DNA of 64,000 nt from assembly GCF_021739025.1 (NCBI RefSeq), contig NZ_JAKKOT010000002.1, forward strand, positions 248,001-312,000, given 5' to 3'. The translations under genes were made by a program, and so were the position numbers. Under the pieces are notes generated by a model that saw nothing but the letters and a program-made list of their open reading frames with translations, made no database searches and was not told the DNA's origin. The stretch is from Gordonia liuliyuniae (GTDB lineage Bacteria > Actinomycetota > Actinomycetes > Mycobacteriales > Mycobacteriaceae). This document shows, in pieces, positions 8,236-16,254 of this stretch; position 1 is the stretch's first letter, and each line of letters starts with the position of its first letter.

Positions 8236-9813
8236 TCAGCGGGTCGTGGCCACCGTCCGGTGCGTAGCTGTGGGCGGATCAACCTCAGCAGACTGCCCGT
8301 TCGGGGCGATACTGCTTACGTCGTTGGGCTCACCGATAATGGTTAGGTCGCCGACTGCGTCGTTCTGGACCGTGACCTCGATGATCTTTCGTGGCACGAA
8401 GAGGACGGCGACAACGCTGATGAGCGCGATACCGGCCGCCCCGATCCACGCGAACTTCATGCCGTTGGCCGAGTAGAGGGTGACGCCGTCGACCACGCGA
8501 GCGACGTTCGAGTTCAGGAGGGTGAACACGGCAACGGGAAGGATGGCGCCCAGCATGGACTGTGACGTGGCGACGATGCTCGCGGTGGACGCCTGTAGCT
8601 GCGGCGGCACCGTGGAGAACTGAACGTTCGGAATGGCACTGTAGGCCAGGCCGGTTCCGATGCCGGTGATGATCGCGCCCACCAGCACGATCCATCTAGT
8701 GTCCATTCCGGACATGATGACCAGCGAGCCGACGGCGAGCAGGCTGGACCCCAAGGCGAGCAGGACGCGCGGGGTGAGGCCGCGCCCGATCATGATTCCG
8801 ACGAGGACGCCGCCGATGACCTGGGCGACACCGAGCGGTGACTGAATGGCGGCGAAACCCTTGGCGTCGATGCTGAACCCGTAGCCGAGGCCGAACGACG
8901 CCGAGGTCATGCTCATCAGCGGAAGAATCGTCGAACTCACGGTGGTGGAGCCGTACGCCGTGCCGGCGGCGATTGCGGTCAGCCCGATGGACCTTCGAGT
9001 GAGGAGACGGAGATCGATCAGCGGTGCCTTGACGACTCGGGCCGAGTAGATCCACAGGCTGAGCATCACGATGCCGACGAGGAACAGGCCGAGCGTTTTG
9101 CCGTCCGTCCAGCCCCAGTCCACTCCGAAGCTGACCGCGACCAGGATCGCACCGATACCGGCGCCGAGCAGCCCGGCGCCGACGAAGTCGATCTTGGATC
9201 GCAGGCGGAACGACGATTCGTCTGTAAAGAGCCTGATGCCGATGCCCGTGATCACGAGGATGACGGTGAAGAACCAGAACAGGGACCGCCACCCGAAGCC
9301 GTCCATGAGCCAGCCGGTCAGGAATGGCGTCGCGACGCTCACGACTCCCATGCCGCTGGTCGCGAGAGCGGCAGCCATGGCCACCGTCTTCGGCGGGTAG
9401 ACGTCGCGAATGAGCGAATAGCCGAGGAAGAGGCAGGTGACGAGCAGGCTCGACATCGCTCGGCCGGTCAGGAGCAGGATGAAGTTCGGAGCGAGCGCCG
9501 AGACGAGCGAACCGGCGGCGGAGACGAATACGCAGATGAGCAAGACGCGTCGCTTGCCGAACATGTCGGCGATCTTGCCCAAGGTGGGGCTGATCACAGC
9601 GGCGACGAGGAGGAACGCGGTCTGAATCCAACCGCCCTGGTTGGTGTGGAAGTAGGCCATGATGCCCGGCAGTCCGGTCGAGATCATGCTGGCGTTCATG
9701 GTGAGGGCTTCGAGCAGTACGACAAGAGATATCAGCGACATGATGAGCCGGGGAGACCATCCCCGATCGGAGGCCGGGGACTCAGTTGCGTCAACTGGAC
9801 CGGTTTGCGTCAT
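8236..9813 (-). CDS. MFS drug/metabolite transporter, DHA2 (14-TM) type
   Basis: This 525-residue membrane protein has about 14 hydrophobic segments and the MFS loop motif GKIADMFGKRRVL near residue 80. Antiporter motif C-like stretches (GMGVVSVATPFLTGWLMD) follow, as in EmrB/QacA-type proton-coupled exporters. The ATG at 9813 is chosen because AAGGAA lies 5-6 nt upstream; the open frame further upstream has no transporter-like features. The gene stands alone between its own promoter (10101-10129) and a terminator (8185-8225), giving an unusually long leader of about 280 nt. It shares its operator with the catabolic operons, so it probably moves the substrate or exports a toxic intermediate. 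Confidence 0.85.
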   Translation of the reverse strand: MTQTGPVDATESPASDRGWSPRLIMSLISLVVLLEALTMNASMISTGLPGIMAYFHTNQGGWIQTAFLLVAAVISPTLGKIADMFGKRRVLLICVFVSAAGSLVSALAPNFILLLTGRAMSSLLVTCLFLGYSLIRDVYPPKTVAMAAALATSGMGVVSVATPFLTGWLMDGFGWRSLFWFFTVILVITGIGIRLFTDESSFRLRSKIDFVGAGLLGAGIGAILVAVSFGVDWGWTDGKTLGLFLVGIVMLSLWIYSARVVKAPLIDLRLLTRRSIGLTAIAAGTAYGSTTVSSTILPLMSMTSASFGLGYGFSIDAKGFAAIQSPLGVAQVIGGVLVGIMIGRGLTPRVLLALGSSLLAVGSLVIMSGMDTRWIVLVGAIITGIGTGLAYSAIPNVQFSTVPPQLQASTASIVATSQSMLGAILPVAVFTLLNSNVARVVDGVTLYSANGMKFAWIGAAGIALISVVAVLFVPRKIIEVTVQNDAVGDLTIIGEPNDVSSIAPNGQSAEVDPPTATHRTVATTR

Positions 9814-10100
9814 TGATGTTCCTTCGGCTTGCGGCGTGTGCCTGGGGGGCGAGTGCTGCGGCCCGCGAAACTCGGGCGCGGCGAGCGCGGCGGGCAGGTC
9901 GTCAAGATGATCGATCGGATCGTCCGCCGGTCGTCTGACCGGCTCGGTTCGGGCGATTGAAGCTTGCGGTGCGATCGCCTGAGTCACGAACTGACGGCGC
10001 GGTCGGCCGGTGATTACAGCAGTGCTCCGCGCACTCATGCGCGCTTCGAAACCGGCGCATCCGCGCTGAGTCACAGGAAAGATGGTTCGTGACTGAAGTC

Positions 10101-10129
10101 ACTGTAGCCACCGGCTACGTCGGCGTCAA
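10101..10129 (-). promoter_or_regulatory. SigA-type promoter with operator palindrome in spacer (site 2)
   Basis: The minus strand carries TTGACG (10129-10124), 17 bp, then TACAGT (10106-10101), with GTAGCC-ACC-GGCTAC at 10104-10118. The flanks match site 1 and site 3 (TCAC before, CG-N4-CGTCAAC after on the plus strand). It serves the DHA2 transporter at 9813. Confidence 0.8.
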
Positions 10130-10169
10130 CGGTTTGGTCGGAATTGGTCCTCGCCCGTCCGGAGCCTAG

Positions 10170-10200
10170 GCCGGGCGGGCGCACCCCACACCCGCCCGGC
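10170..10200 (-). terminator. Hairpin terminator of the long catabolic operon
   Basis: A perfect 10-bp GC stem (GCCGGGCGGG at 10170-10179, complement at 10191-10200) with an 11-nt loop lies 9 nt after the alcohol dehydrogenase stop at 10210. It marks the end of the operon that begins near 22040. Confidence 0.75.
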
Positions 10201-10209
10201 TTCGCAGCG

Positions 10210-11262
10210 TCAGGAGCCAGCGAAGTCGATCACCGCTCGGCCGCGCAGCGAGCCATCACGGAGCTTGCCGTACGCCGTCTCGATCTCGTCGGGCGAGAAC
10301 ACCTCGACCGGGCTCTGGATCATTTCGCGTCGGGCCAGTGCCATCACCGATTCGAGATTGCGCACGGTCGAGCCCTGATAGGTGAAGACCTCGCCGTCTC
10401 GCGGCAGCAGGTGGAACCACTCCCCCAGCGTTGCGAGTCGACCGCCACCCGCACCGACCAGCCCGTACTTGCCGCCGGGTCGCACAGCTGCGATTCCGGT
10501 AGCGATCGTATGATCGATTCCGACGAAGTCCAGGAGCGCGTCGGCTCCGCGACCGTCGGTGAGTTCGCGGATCTGATCGAGCGTCGAGTCGTTCACTCCC
10601 TCGAGCGTCTCGTGCGCACCCAGTTCACGCGCCATGGCCAGCTTGTCCGTCGACATGTCGATAGAGACCACGAAGGCGGGACTCACGGCGCGGAGGAACT
10701 GGATGGCGAAGGAACCCAAGCCGCCCGCACCGAACACGACGGCCGTCGACTGCGGCGTCAACGCCCCCCGGATGCGATCGACTCCGTGGTAGGCCGTGGA
10801 ACCCGCATCACTGAGTGGTGCGGCGTGGATCGGGTCGAGCCCACCGAGCGGCACGATGTCGCGCGCATTCTTCACGAGTACGTAGTCGGCCAATCCACCG
10901 TTGTCGCCGTATCCGCGGCCTGCACCCGCACTGCTGCAGTTGTTCGGGGCGTCGCGCAGGCAGTACCAGCAGTGTCCGCAACTACTCGCGGGCAAGACCA
11001 CGACAGGCTCTCCGACACTGAGGTGATCGACCCCCTCACCCAAGGCTGCGACTTCTCCCGCGATCTCGTGGCCGAGGGTGAAAGGGAACAACCACCCTGC
11101 GGGTTCGACTGTGGCAGCGGGCATTTCCTGCATGTCGAGGTCAGACCGGCATAGCCCGACAGCGGTGACCCGCAGGACCGCCTCCCCCGGACCCGGGGTC
11201 GGCTCCGGGACCTCCTGCCACGTCGGTGCAGTCAACGGTGCCGTGATCCGGAAAGCGCGCAT
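10210..11262 (-). CDS. Zinc-dependent alcohol dehydrogenase (MDR family)
   Basis: This 350-residue protein has the catalytic-zinc cysteine motif GLCRSDLD near residue 38, GHEIAGEV near residue 64, the four-cysteine structural-zinc loop CGHCWYCLRDAPNNC near residue 95 and the cofactor motif GAGGLGSFA near residue 178. It resembles Rhodococcus secondary-alcohol dehydrogenase ADH-A in layout (GLCHSD, DAG-TAYH segments). Such enzymes interconvert secondary alcohols and ketones with NAD(H). It is the last gene of the operon, 3 nt after the LLM gene. Making the ketone for the Baeyer-Villiger monooxygenases is a plausible inferred role. Confidence 0.88.
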   Translation of the reverse strand: MRAFRITAPLTAPTWQEVPEPTPGPGEAVLRVTAVGLCRSDLDMQEMPAATVEPAGWLFPFTLGHEIAGEVAALGEGVDHLSVGEPVVVLPASSCGHCWYCLRDAPNNCSSAGAGRGYGDNGGLADYVLVKNARDIVPLGGLDPIHAAPLSDAGSTAYHGVDRIRGALTPQSTAVVFGAGGLGSFAIQFLRAVSPAFVVSIDMSTDKLAMARELGAHETLEGVNDSTLDQIRELTDGRGADALLDFVGIDHTIATGIAAVRPGGKYGLVGAGGGRLATLGEWFHLLPRDGEVFTYQGSTVRNLESVMALARREMIQSPVEVFSPDEIETAYGKLRDGSLRGRAVIDFAGS

Positions 11263-11265
11263 ACT

Positions 11266-12216
11266 TCACTTCTCCTTCATTCCAATGGGGCGGCTCGGTG
11301 CGGGCCGCGCTCGGACAATCAGCTCCTGATATCCGTCGATGAATTCTTCGGCGGCGGCCGGTGACCGAGAATCCGCGTGCACACACAGGGAGGTGGCTCC
11401 GGCCGCGCGCAAGCGATCCACTTCGACCTGCCAGCGCGCAACGGATTCATCGTCCGAGACGTCGACGTGCGGAGCCTCGACCTGAATGTCGATCTCCGAC
11501 AAGCTGCGTCCTGCCGCGGCCAGCTCGTCAGCGAGTGCATCGACCGCCGTGGCGAAGGCCGCCACACCGTCAATCACGTCCGTTCTGATCGCGGCGGAGA
11601 CTCCGACGTCGGCGATGACCGGACACCAACCGCTACCGAACGTGACCACACGACGACGCGCGGCCACGCTGTTGCCACCGATCCATAACGGCGGGTGCGG
11701 GTTCTGCACCGGACGCTGCAGGTGCATGTCGCCGATCGCCGCGAAGTCCGCGCCGACCACCGGCGCCGACGGGTCGCGCCAGATGCTGCGCAACGCGCTA
11801 AGCGCCTCGTCGAACAGCTCGGGACGCCGCGCGAAGTCAACACCGAGCGCCGAGAACTCGGAGCGAAGGTAACCTGCGCCGACGCCCGCGATGAGTCGGC
11901 CTCCCGAGAGCGTGTCGAGAGTGGTGAATTCCTTGGCCGTCAGATACGGGTTTCGGGCGGGGAGAATGAAGAGGTTCGTCATGAGCTTCAATGACGTCGT
12001 CGCGGCCGCGGCATACGCGAGCGCCACGACCGGTTCAAATGTGTCGTGGCCGCCATTGCGGTACCACTTCGCCGAGGGTGCGGGATGGTCGGAGAGCGCG
12101 ACGGCATCGAACCCGCATATCTCGGCACGTCGGCTGATGTGCGCCAGCGCAGCTCCGGTGGACACGCTCGTGTGAGAGCCGGGTGCACCGCTCGGATACT
12201 CCAGGGTGAACTTCAC
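11266..12216 (-). CDS. LLM-class flavin/F420-dependent oxidoreductase
   Basis: This 316-residue protein has the luciferase-like TIM-barrel signature: AEICGFDAVALSDHP near residue 30, LMTNLFILPARNPYLTAKEFTTLD near residue 85 and GGRLIAGVGAGY near residue 113. A GTG start at 12216 is chosen because GGAG lies 7 nt upstream and the family's first beta strand starts there (KFTLEYPSG). Members use F420 or FMN to oxidise alcohols or reduce ketones/enones, or act in monooxygenation. The cofactor cannot be fixed by eye, but F420 use is common in this order. Confidence 0.82.
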   Translation of the reverse strand: MKFTLEYPSGAPGSHTSVSTGAALAHISRRAEICGFDAVALSDHPAPSAKWYRNGGHDTFEPVVALAYAAAATTSLKLMTNLFILPARNPYLTAKEFTTLDTLSGGRLIAGVGAGYLRSEFSALGVDFARRPELFDEALSALRSIWRDPSAPVVGADFAAIGDMHLQRPVQNPHPPLWIGGNSVAARRRVVTFGSGWCPVIADVGVSAAIRTDVIDGVAAFATAVDALADELAAAGRSLSEIDIQVEAPHVDVSDDESVARWQVEVDRLRAAGATSLCVHADSRSPAAAEEFIDGYQELIVRARPAPSRPIGMKEK

Positions 12217-12283
12217 GTCGTGACTCCAGTCCTCATCGCGGACACGCCGAACCGGGGCCGTGACGACCCACGAGGACCGTGCC

Positions 12284-12322
12284 CGCGGGGTGGGGACGCA
12301 GAGTCGTCTCGCCCACCCCGCG
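12284..12322 (-). terminator. Strong hairpin between SDR and LLM genes
   Basis: An 11-bp stem (CGCGGGGTGGG at 12284-12294, complement at 12312-12322) lies in the 121-nt gap 16 nt after the SDR stop. It could be a partial terminator or a processing/stabilising stem within the operon. Confidence 0.55.
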
Positions 12323-12337
12323 TGTGCGAATGTGTCG

Positions 12338-13093
12338 CTACTTCGCGCCCTTGATGGCCGTCCGACCCGCCGTGGCGCCACCGTCGACCACCAGGTCGTG
12401 GCCGGTCACGTAGTCGGCCTCGTCGGATGCGAGGTACAGGATGCCCGTCGCCATCTGCGCTGGATCCGCTGCGTAGCCGATCGGCTGAATGCCGTGCAAC
12501 ACCTTGATGAACTCCGGGTCCGGCGGGACCATCCCGGACAGCATGGTGCCCGGCGACAGCGTGTTGACGCGAACACCCTTCGGTGCGAGTTCGATCGCAC
12601 ATGCCTTGGACATCCCGATCACAGCGGCCTTCGATCCGCTGTAGAACGCCATGCCCTCGGTCGGCAGCGACCCGCCGTTCGACGCCGTGTTCACGATGGC
12701 GCCCGATCCTTGCGCAGCCATCACCCGGCCCGCGGCCCGAGTGCCGTAGAAGGCTCCGAGAATGTTCACCCCGACCATCCGGTCGACTTCCTCGTTCGGC
12801 GCGTCGATCAGCGGACTGCCGCCGAACACGCCCGCGTTGTTGACCATCACGTCGAGTCGGCCGTAGCGCTCGACGACACCGCTGACCAGTCTGTCGACCG
12901 CGGCCGAGTCCGCGACGTCGGTCTGCACGAACTCGGCGCCTGCGGCCGCGGCGATGGCGGCGCCCGGGTCTGCGTTGACGTCCGCGGCCACGACGGTGCC
13001 GCCCTCCGCGACCATCAGTTCCATCGTCGCCTTGCCGAGTCCCGACGCGGCACCGGTGACGATGATTATCTTGTCTTGCATTCGATTGCCCAT
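12338..13093 (-). CDS. Short-chain dehydrogenase/reductase (SDR)
   Basis: This 251-residue classical SDR has the TGAASGLGKA cofactor motif near residue 13, NNAGV near residue 87, Ser in NTASNGGS near residue 140, Y-x3-K (YSGSKAA) near residue 155 and the PG motif after it (NTLSPGTM). Such enzymes oxidise or reduce hydroxyl/keto groups with NAD(P)(H). The ATG at 13093 has AAGGAGG 10 nt upstream; an ATG four codons later is also possible. A perfect 15-bp palindrome (13117-13131) lies just upstream. In this operon it may act on a ring alcohol or on a beta-oxidation intermediate. Confidence 0.85.
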   Translation of the reverse strand: MGNRMQDKIIIVTGAASGLGKATMELMVAEGGTVVAADVNADPGAAIAAAAGAEFVQTDVADSAAVDRLVSGVVERYGRLDVMVNNAGVFGGSPLIDAPNEEVDRMVGVNILGAFYGTRAAGRVMAAQGSGAIVNTASNGGSLPTEGMAFYSGSKAAVIGMSKACAIELAPKGVRVNTLSPGTMLSGMVPPDPEFIKVLHGIQPIGYAADPAQMATGILYLASDEADYVTGHDLVVDGGATAGRTAIKGAK

Positions 13094-13116
13094 GTACAAC
13101 GAACCTCCTTCAGTGC

Positions 13117-13131
13117 GTGCGACGGTCGCAC
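13117..13131. promoter_or_regulatory. 15-bp palindrome upstream of the SDR gene
   Basis: GTGCGAC and GTCGCAC flank a single G in the 62-nt gap between the reductase stop and the SDR start. It could be an internal operator or a short hairpin; no promoter core is obvious beside it. Confidence 0.35.
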
Positions 13132-13155
13132 GACGAATCGCGGCGAGTTCTACGG

Positions 13156-14223
13156 TCAGAACTCGATCTCGATCGGACCGGCGTCCGGGCGGGACTGGCA
13201 TCCGAGCACGTATCCCTCGGCGGCGTCTTCGGGATCGAGGACGTCGCCGACGTCAGTGGTGACCGACCCCCGCGTCACCCGGCAGACACACGACCCGCAT
13301 TCACCAGACCGGCAGGAGTAGGGGACCCCGACATCGCGCGCCAGTAGTGCGTCCACGAGTGTGACACCTGGCGACCAGTCGAAACTGTGGGTGAGACCGT
13401 CGAGCACGACAGTCGTCTCGACGTCGGAACCGGGAGCCGACTCGGCGGTGTCCTCTGGTACCGGAACGGCGGCGAACGGGTCGCCGCTGATCGACGAGAA
13501 GACTTCCCGATGGAACCGCTCGCGCGGCACGTGCGTCGCCTCGACCGCAGCACTGACGGTGTCCATGAAGGGGCCGGGCCCGCACACGAAGACTTCGCGC
13601 GACATGTCAGCGGCGATCAGCTCGGCGAGCTGCTCACTTCGCGGATACCCGTTGACGTCGTCGAACCAGTCGATGACGGTGAGCCTGCCTCGATGTGCTT
13701 CTCGCAGACCTGCCAATTCGCTGGCGAAGATGACCGAATCGGCGTCCCGGTTCGCATAGAACAGCGTGACCGATCCGGTGCCGCGCACCAGTGCAGCTTT
13801 CAGTATCGACATCACCGGGGTGATCCCGCTGCCCGCCGCGAAAAGCAGCAGATCGCGCTCGTAACTCGCCGGTGTGAATCGGCCTGCGGGCGGCAGTGAC
13901 GTCATCGACGCACCCGCTTCGACGTTGTCGCAGAGCCAGTTCGACCCGTATCCGGACGAGACTCGCTTCACGGTGATCTTGAGATCCGGGTCGAGAGACG
14001 GCGCACTCGAGAGCGAGTACGAGCGCGCGATGTGACCGGTCCGATCACTCGGAATCCGGATGGTCAGGAACTGTCCGGGGTGGTACGTGAACGCCGGTTG
14101 GTCGACCTCGCTCGGCCGAAGGACGATCGATCTCGCATCCGAAGTCTCGTCGATCACCGATATCACCGTGAGCTCGTGCCCCCGGGTCGACGACTCGCGG
14201 TCGACGGTTTCGCTCGGCTGCAC
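13156..14223 (-). CDS. Ferredoxin-NAD(P)H-type oxygenase reductase (KshB-like)
   Basis: This 355-residue protein has three modules: an FAD domain with the RxYS motif (RSYSLSS near residue 70), an NAD domain (CGPGPFM near residue 220) and a C-terminal plant-type [2Fe-2S] domain with C-x4-C-x2-C (CRSGECGSCVC near residue 305) and a fourth Cys near residue 345. This is the layout of KshB and related reductases that feed electrons to Rieske oxygenases. A GTG start at 14223 has GGAG about 10 nt upstream and lies 7 nt after the monooxygenase stop. The Rieske oxygenase in the same operon is its likely partner. Confidence 0.85.
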   Translation of the reverse strand: MQPSETVDRESSTRGHELTVISVIDETSDARSIVLRPSEVDQPAFTYHPGQFLTIRIPSDRTGHIARSYSLSSAPSLDPDLKITVKRVSSGYGSNWLCDNVEAGASMTSLPPAGRFTPASYERDLLLFAAGSGITPVMSILKAALVRGTGSVTLFYANRDADSVIFASELAGLREAHRGRLTVIDWFDDVNGYPRSEQLAELIAADMSREVFVCGPGPFMDTVSAAVEATHVPRERFHREVFSSISGDPFAAVPVPEDTAESAPGSDVETTVVLDGLTHSFDWSPGVTLVDALLARDVGVPYSCRSGECGSCVCRVTRGSVTTDVGDVLDPEDAAEGYVLGCQSRPDAGPIEIEF

Positions 14224-14230
14224 GACCGCT

Positions 14231-16150
14231 CTACTCCGCGCTCGCGAAGGCGAACTCGAAGTCGCCGATCCGAGGATTGACGCACATCGCGAAGTATACT
14301 TCACCGTCCCATGGGGCACTGACCTGCAGCCGACCGAACTTGTTGACGTAGTAGTTCTTCCGCGTGGCACTCGTCTGCGACAGGTAGATCAGACGGCTCG
14401 CTTCTTTGTGCAGCTGTTCGTTGTAGTGGTCGAACGCCTCACGCCGGATCGCCGTCGATCCGTAACCCTTCTCGAGCATCTCCAGGATCAGTTCGGCGAT
14501 GTAGCTGCACCAGGTCTCCAGCCAGATCGGCAGGCCTGCACCGCTCGCGACCGGCTGTGAGGTCGGACCGTAAAGCATGAACAGGTTCGGAAAGCCAGGG
14601 ACGGTCATGCCGAGATGAGCCTGCGCGCCCTCGGCCGCCCACACGTCTTCCAAGCGGACGCCGTCCTCGCCGATGTACTCGGTCGGCCACAAGAACTTCT
14701 CGGTCTGGAATCCGACCGCCGCGATGATCAGGTCGGCGTCGCGCACCGTGCCGTCGGAGGTCTGCACGGCCGAGTCGGTGAGTCGCTGGATCGGCGTCGT
14801 CACCAGCTCGACGTTGTCCCTGGTCAACGACGCGTACCACTGGTTGTCCACGACCGGCCGGCGCGTCATCGGCGGATAGTCCGGGACCAGTTTCTCGACC
14901 AGGTCCTCGCGGTCGTTCACCTGCTTGCGGATGTAGCCGACCAGCATGTCCCGCATCGCGTCGTTGCGCCTGTTGACATCGCCGCCGTCGGCGATCCACT
15001 GCTCGTCGGCGATGAGGAGGTCGCGAAGGTCGTTCGACGCGAACCCAGCGATGTACTTGTTCCAGTTCCAGTAGAACGGCATCGTCTGGAACAGCCACTG
15101 CAGTTCCTCGGAGATCGCTTCGCCGTACTTCGCGCGCGGCGAAATCCATTGCGGGGTCCGCTGATAGACCGTCACCGACGCTGCTTCGCTCGCGATCTTC
15201 GACAACAATTGGACGCCGGTCGACCCGTTCCCGATGATGGCGACGTTCTTGCCGGCGTACTCGATCGAGTCGTTCCACTCCGTAGTGTGCACGATCTGGC
15301 CGGAGAAGCCTGCGGCGCCCTCGACCGGCAGTTCGCGCGGTGTCGCGAACAGACCGCTCGCTGCCACCACGGCGTTGGCGACGACGGTGGTCGGCTCCTG
15401 GTCGGCCACAGATACCGTCAGGGACCACGTCTTCGCGTCGTCGGCGAACTCTGCGGCGGTCACATCGGCGTCGAACACGATGTGCTCGAAGACACCGTGT
15501 TTTCGGGCGACGAAATCAAGGTAGTTGCGCACCTCGGACTGGCGCGCGAAGTACTCGGTCCACGGATACTTCTTCTCGAAGGAGTACTCGTACGACGCAC
15601 TGAGTGTGTCGACGCGGACGTCCGGATAGGTATTGATGCTCCACACTCCCCCGATCTCCGAGCGCCGCTCGTAGACGGTGAAGGGGATACCGAGTCGTGC
15701 GAGCTGCACTCCCATCGCGATACCGGAGAACCCGGCTCCGATGATCGCGACCGAGTAGCCTTCCGGCGCGGGATTGGTGTCGGTCGACGTCCGCTGGAAC
15801 GGCCATTCGGGGAACGACAGGATCTGACGGCGCATGAACATGTTGTCGTCGGCCAGCTCACGGGCCTCGGCCATGCGGATCAGATCGGTGATCTCGTCGT
15901 CCGATGGCGTCTGGTCCTCATCGGCGTACTCACCTGCAAGTAGGTAGTCGACCGCTTTCGACCTGATCAGTTCGGTGTCGGCGTCGGTGAACACCACAGT
16001 GTCGGCCACCGCGCCCTCGACACGCTCAGCCTTCACCGCAGCGATCTCGGGATCACGAGTCGCCTGAAACAGGGCCATGCGCAGAGCGTTCACCTCTGAG
16101 TCGGCGACCGCGCGCTCGAGGAATTTACGGTCTGGAATCTTGGGATTCAA
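14231..16150 (-). CDS. Flavin-containing monooxygenase with N-terminal extension (HAPMO-like Baeyer-Villiger type)
   Basis: This protein of about 639 residues has a helical N-terminal extension of roughly 130 residues, then GAGFSG (FAD) near residue 143, GGVWSINTYP, FSGQIVHTTEWN near residue 298 and GNGSTG (NADPH) near residue 322. The extension resembles 4-hydroxyacetophenone-type Baeyer-Villiger monooxygenases. The fingerprint ends in N where P or D is usual. A TTG at 16150 is preceded by AGGAG at 7 nt; the ATG at 16168 has no Shine-Dalgarno-like sequence and would add only six residues. It is the second such enzyme in the cluster, here linked to CoA-activation genes. Confidence 0.85.
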   Translation of the reverse strand: MNPKIPDRKFLERAVADSEVNALRMALFQATRDPEIAAVKAERVEGAVADTVVFTDADTELIRSKAVDYLLAGEYADEDQTPSDDEITDLIRMAEARELADDNMFMRRQILSFPEWPFQRTSTDTNPAPEGYSVAIIGAGFSGIAMGVQLARLGIPFTVYERRSEIGGVWSINTYPDVRVDTLSASYEYSFEKKYPWTEYFARQSEVRNYLDFVARKHGVFEHIVFDADVTAAEFADDAKTWSLTVSVADQEPTTVVANAVVAASGLFATPRELPVEGAAGFSGQIVHTTEWNDSIEYAGKNVAIIGNGSTGVQLLSKIASEAASVTVYQRTPQWISPRAKYGEAISEELQWLFQTMPFYWNWNKYIAGFASNDLRDLLIADEQWIADGGDVNRRNDAMRDMLVGYIRKQVNDREDLVEKLVPDYPPMTRRPVVDNQWYASLTRDNVELVTTPIQRLTDSAVQTSDGTVRDADLIIAAVGFQTEKFLWPTEYIGEDGVRLEDVWAAEGAQAHLGMTVPGFPNLFMLYGPTSQPVASGAGLPIWLETWCSYIAELILEMLEKGYGSTAIRREAFDHYNEQLHKEASRLIYLSQTSATRKNYYVNKFGRLQVSAPWDGEVYFAMCVNPRIGDFEFAFASAE

Positions 16151-16254
16151 TTTCTCACTCCTGTACATGAGCCAGGCATGAACGCACGTGCGTCGCTGCC
16201 GGGGATGGAAGGATCGTCGGCACCTGTCGGGCGGGCACCACAGACAGATGGCCG

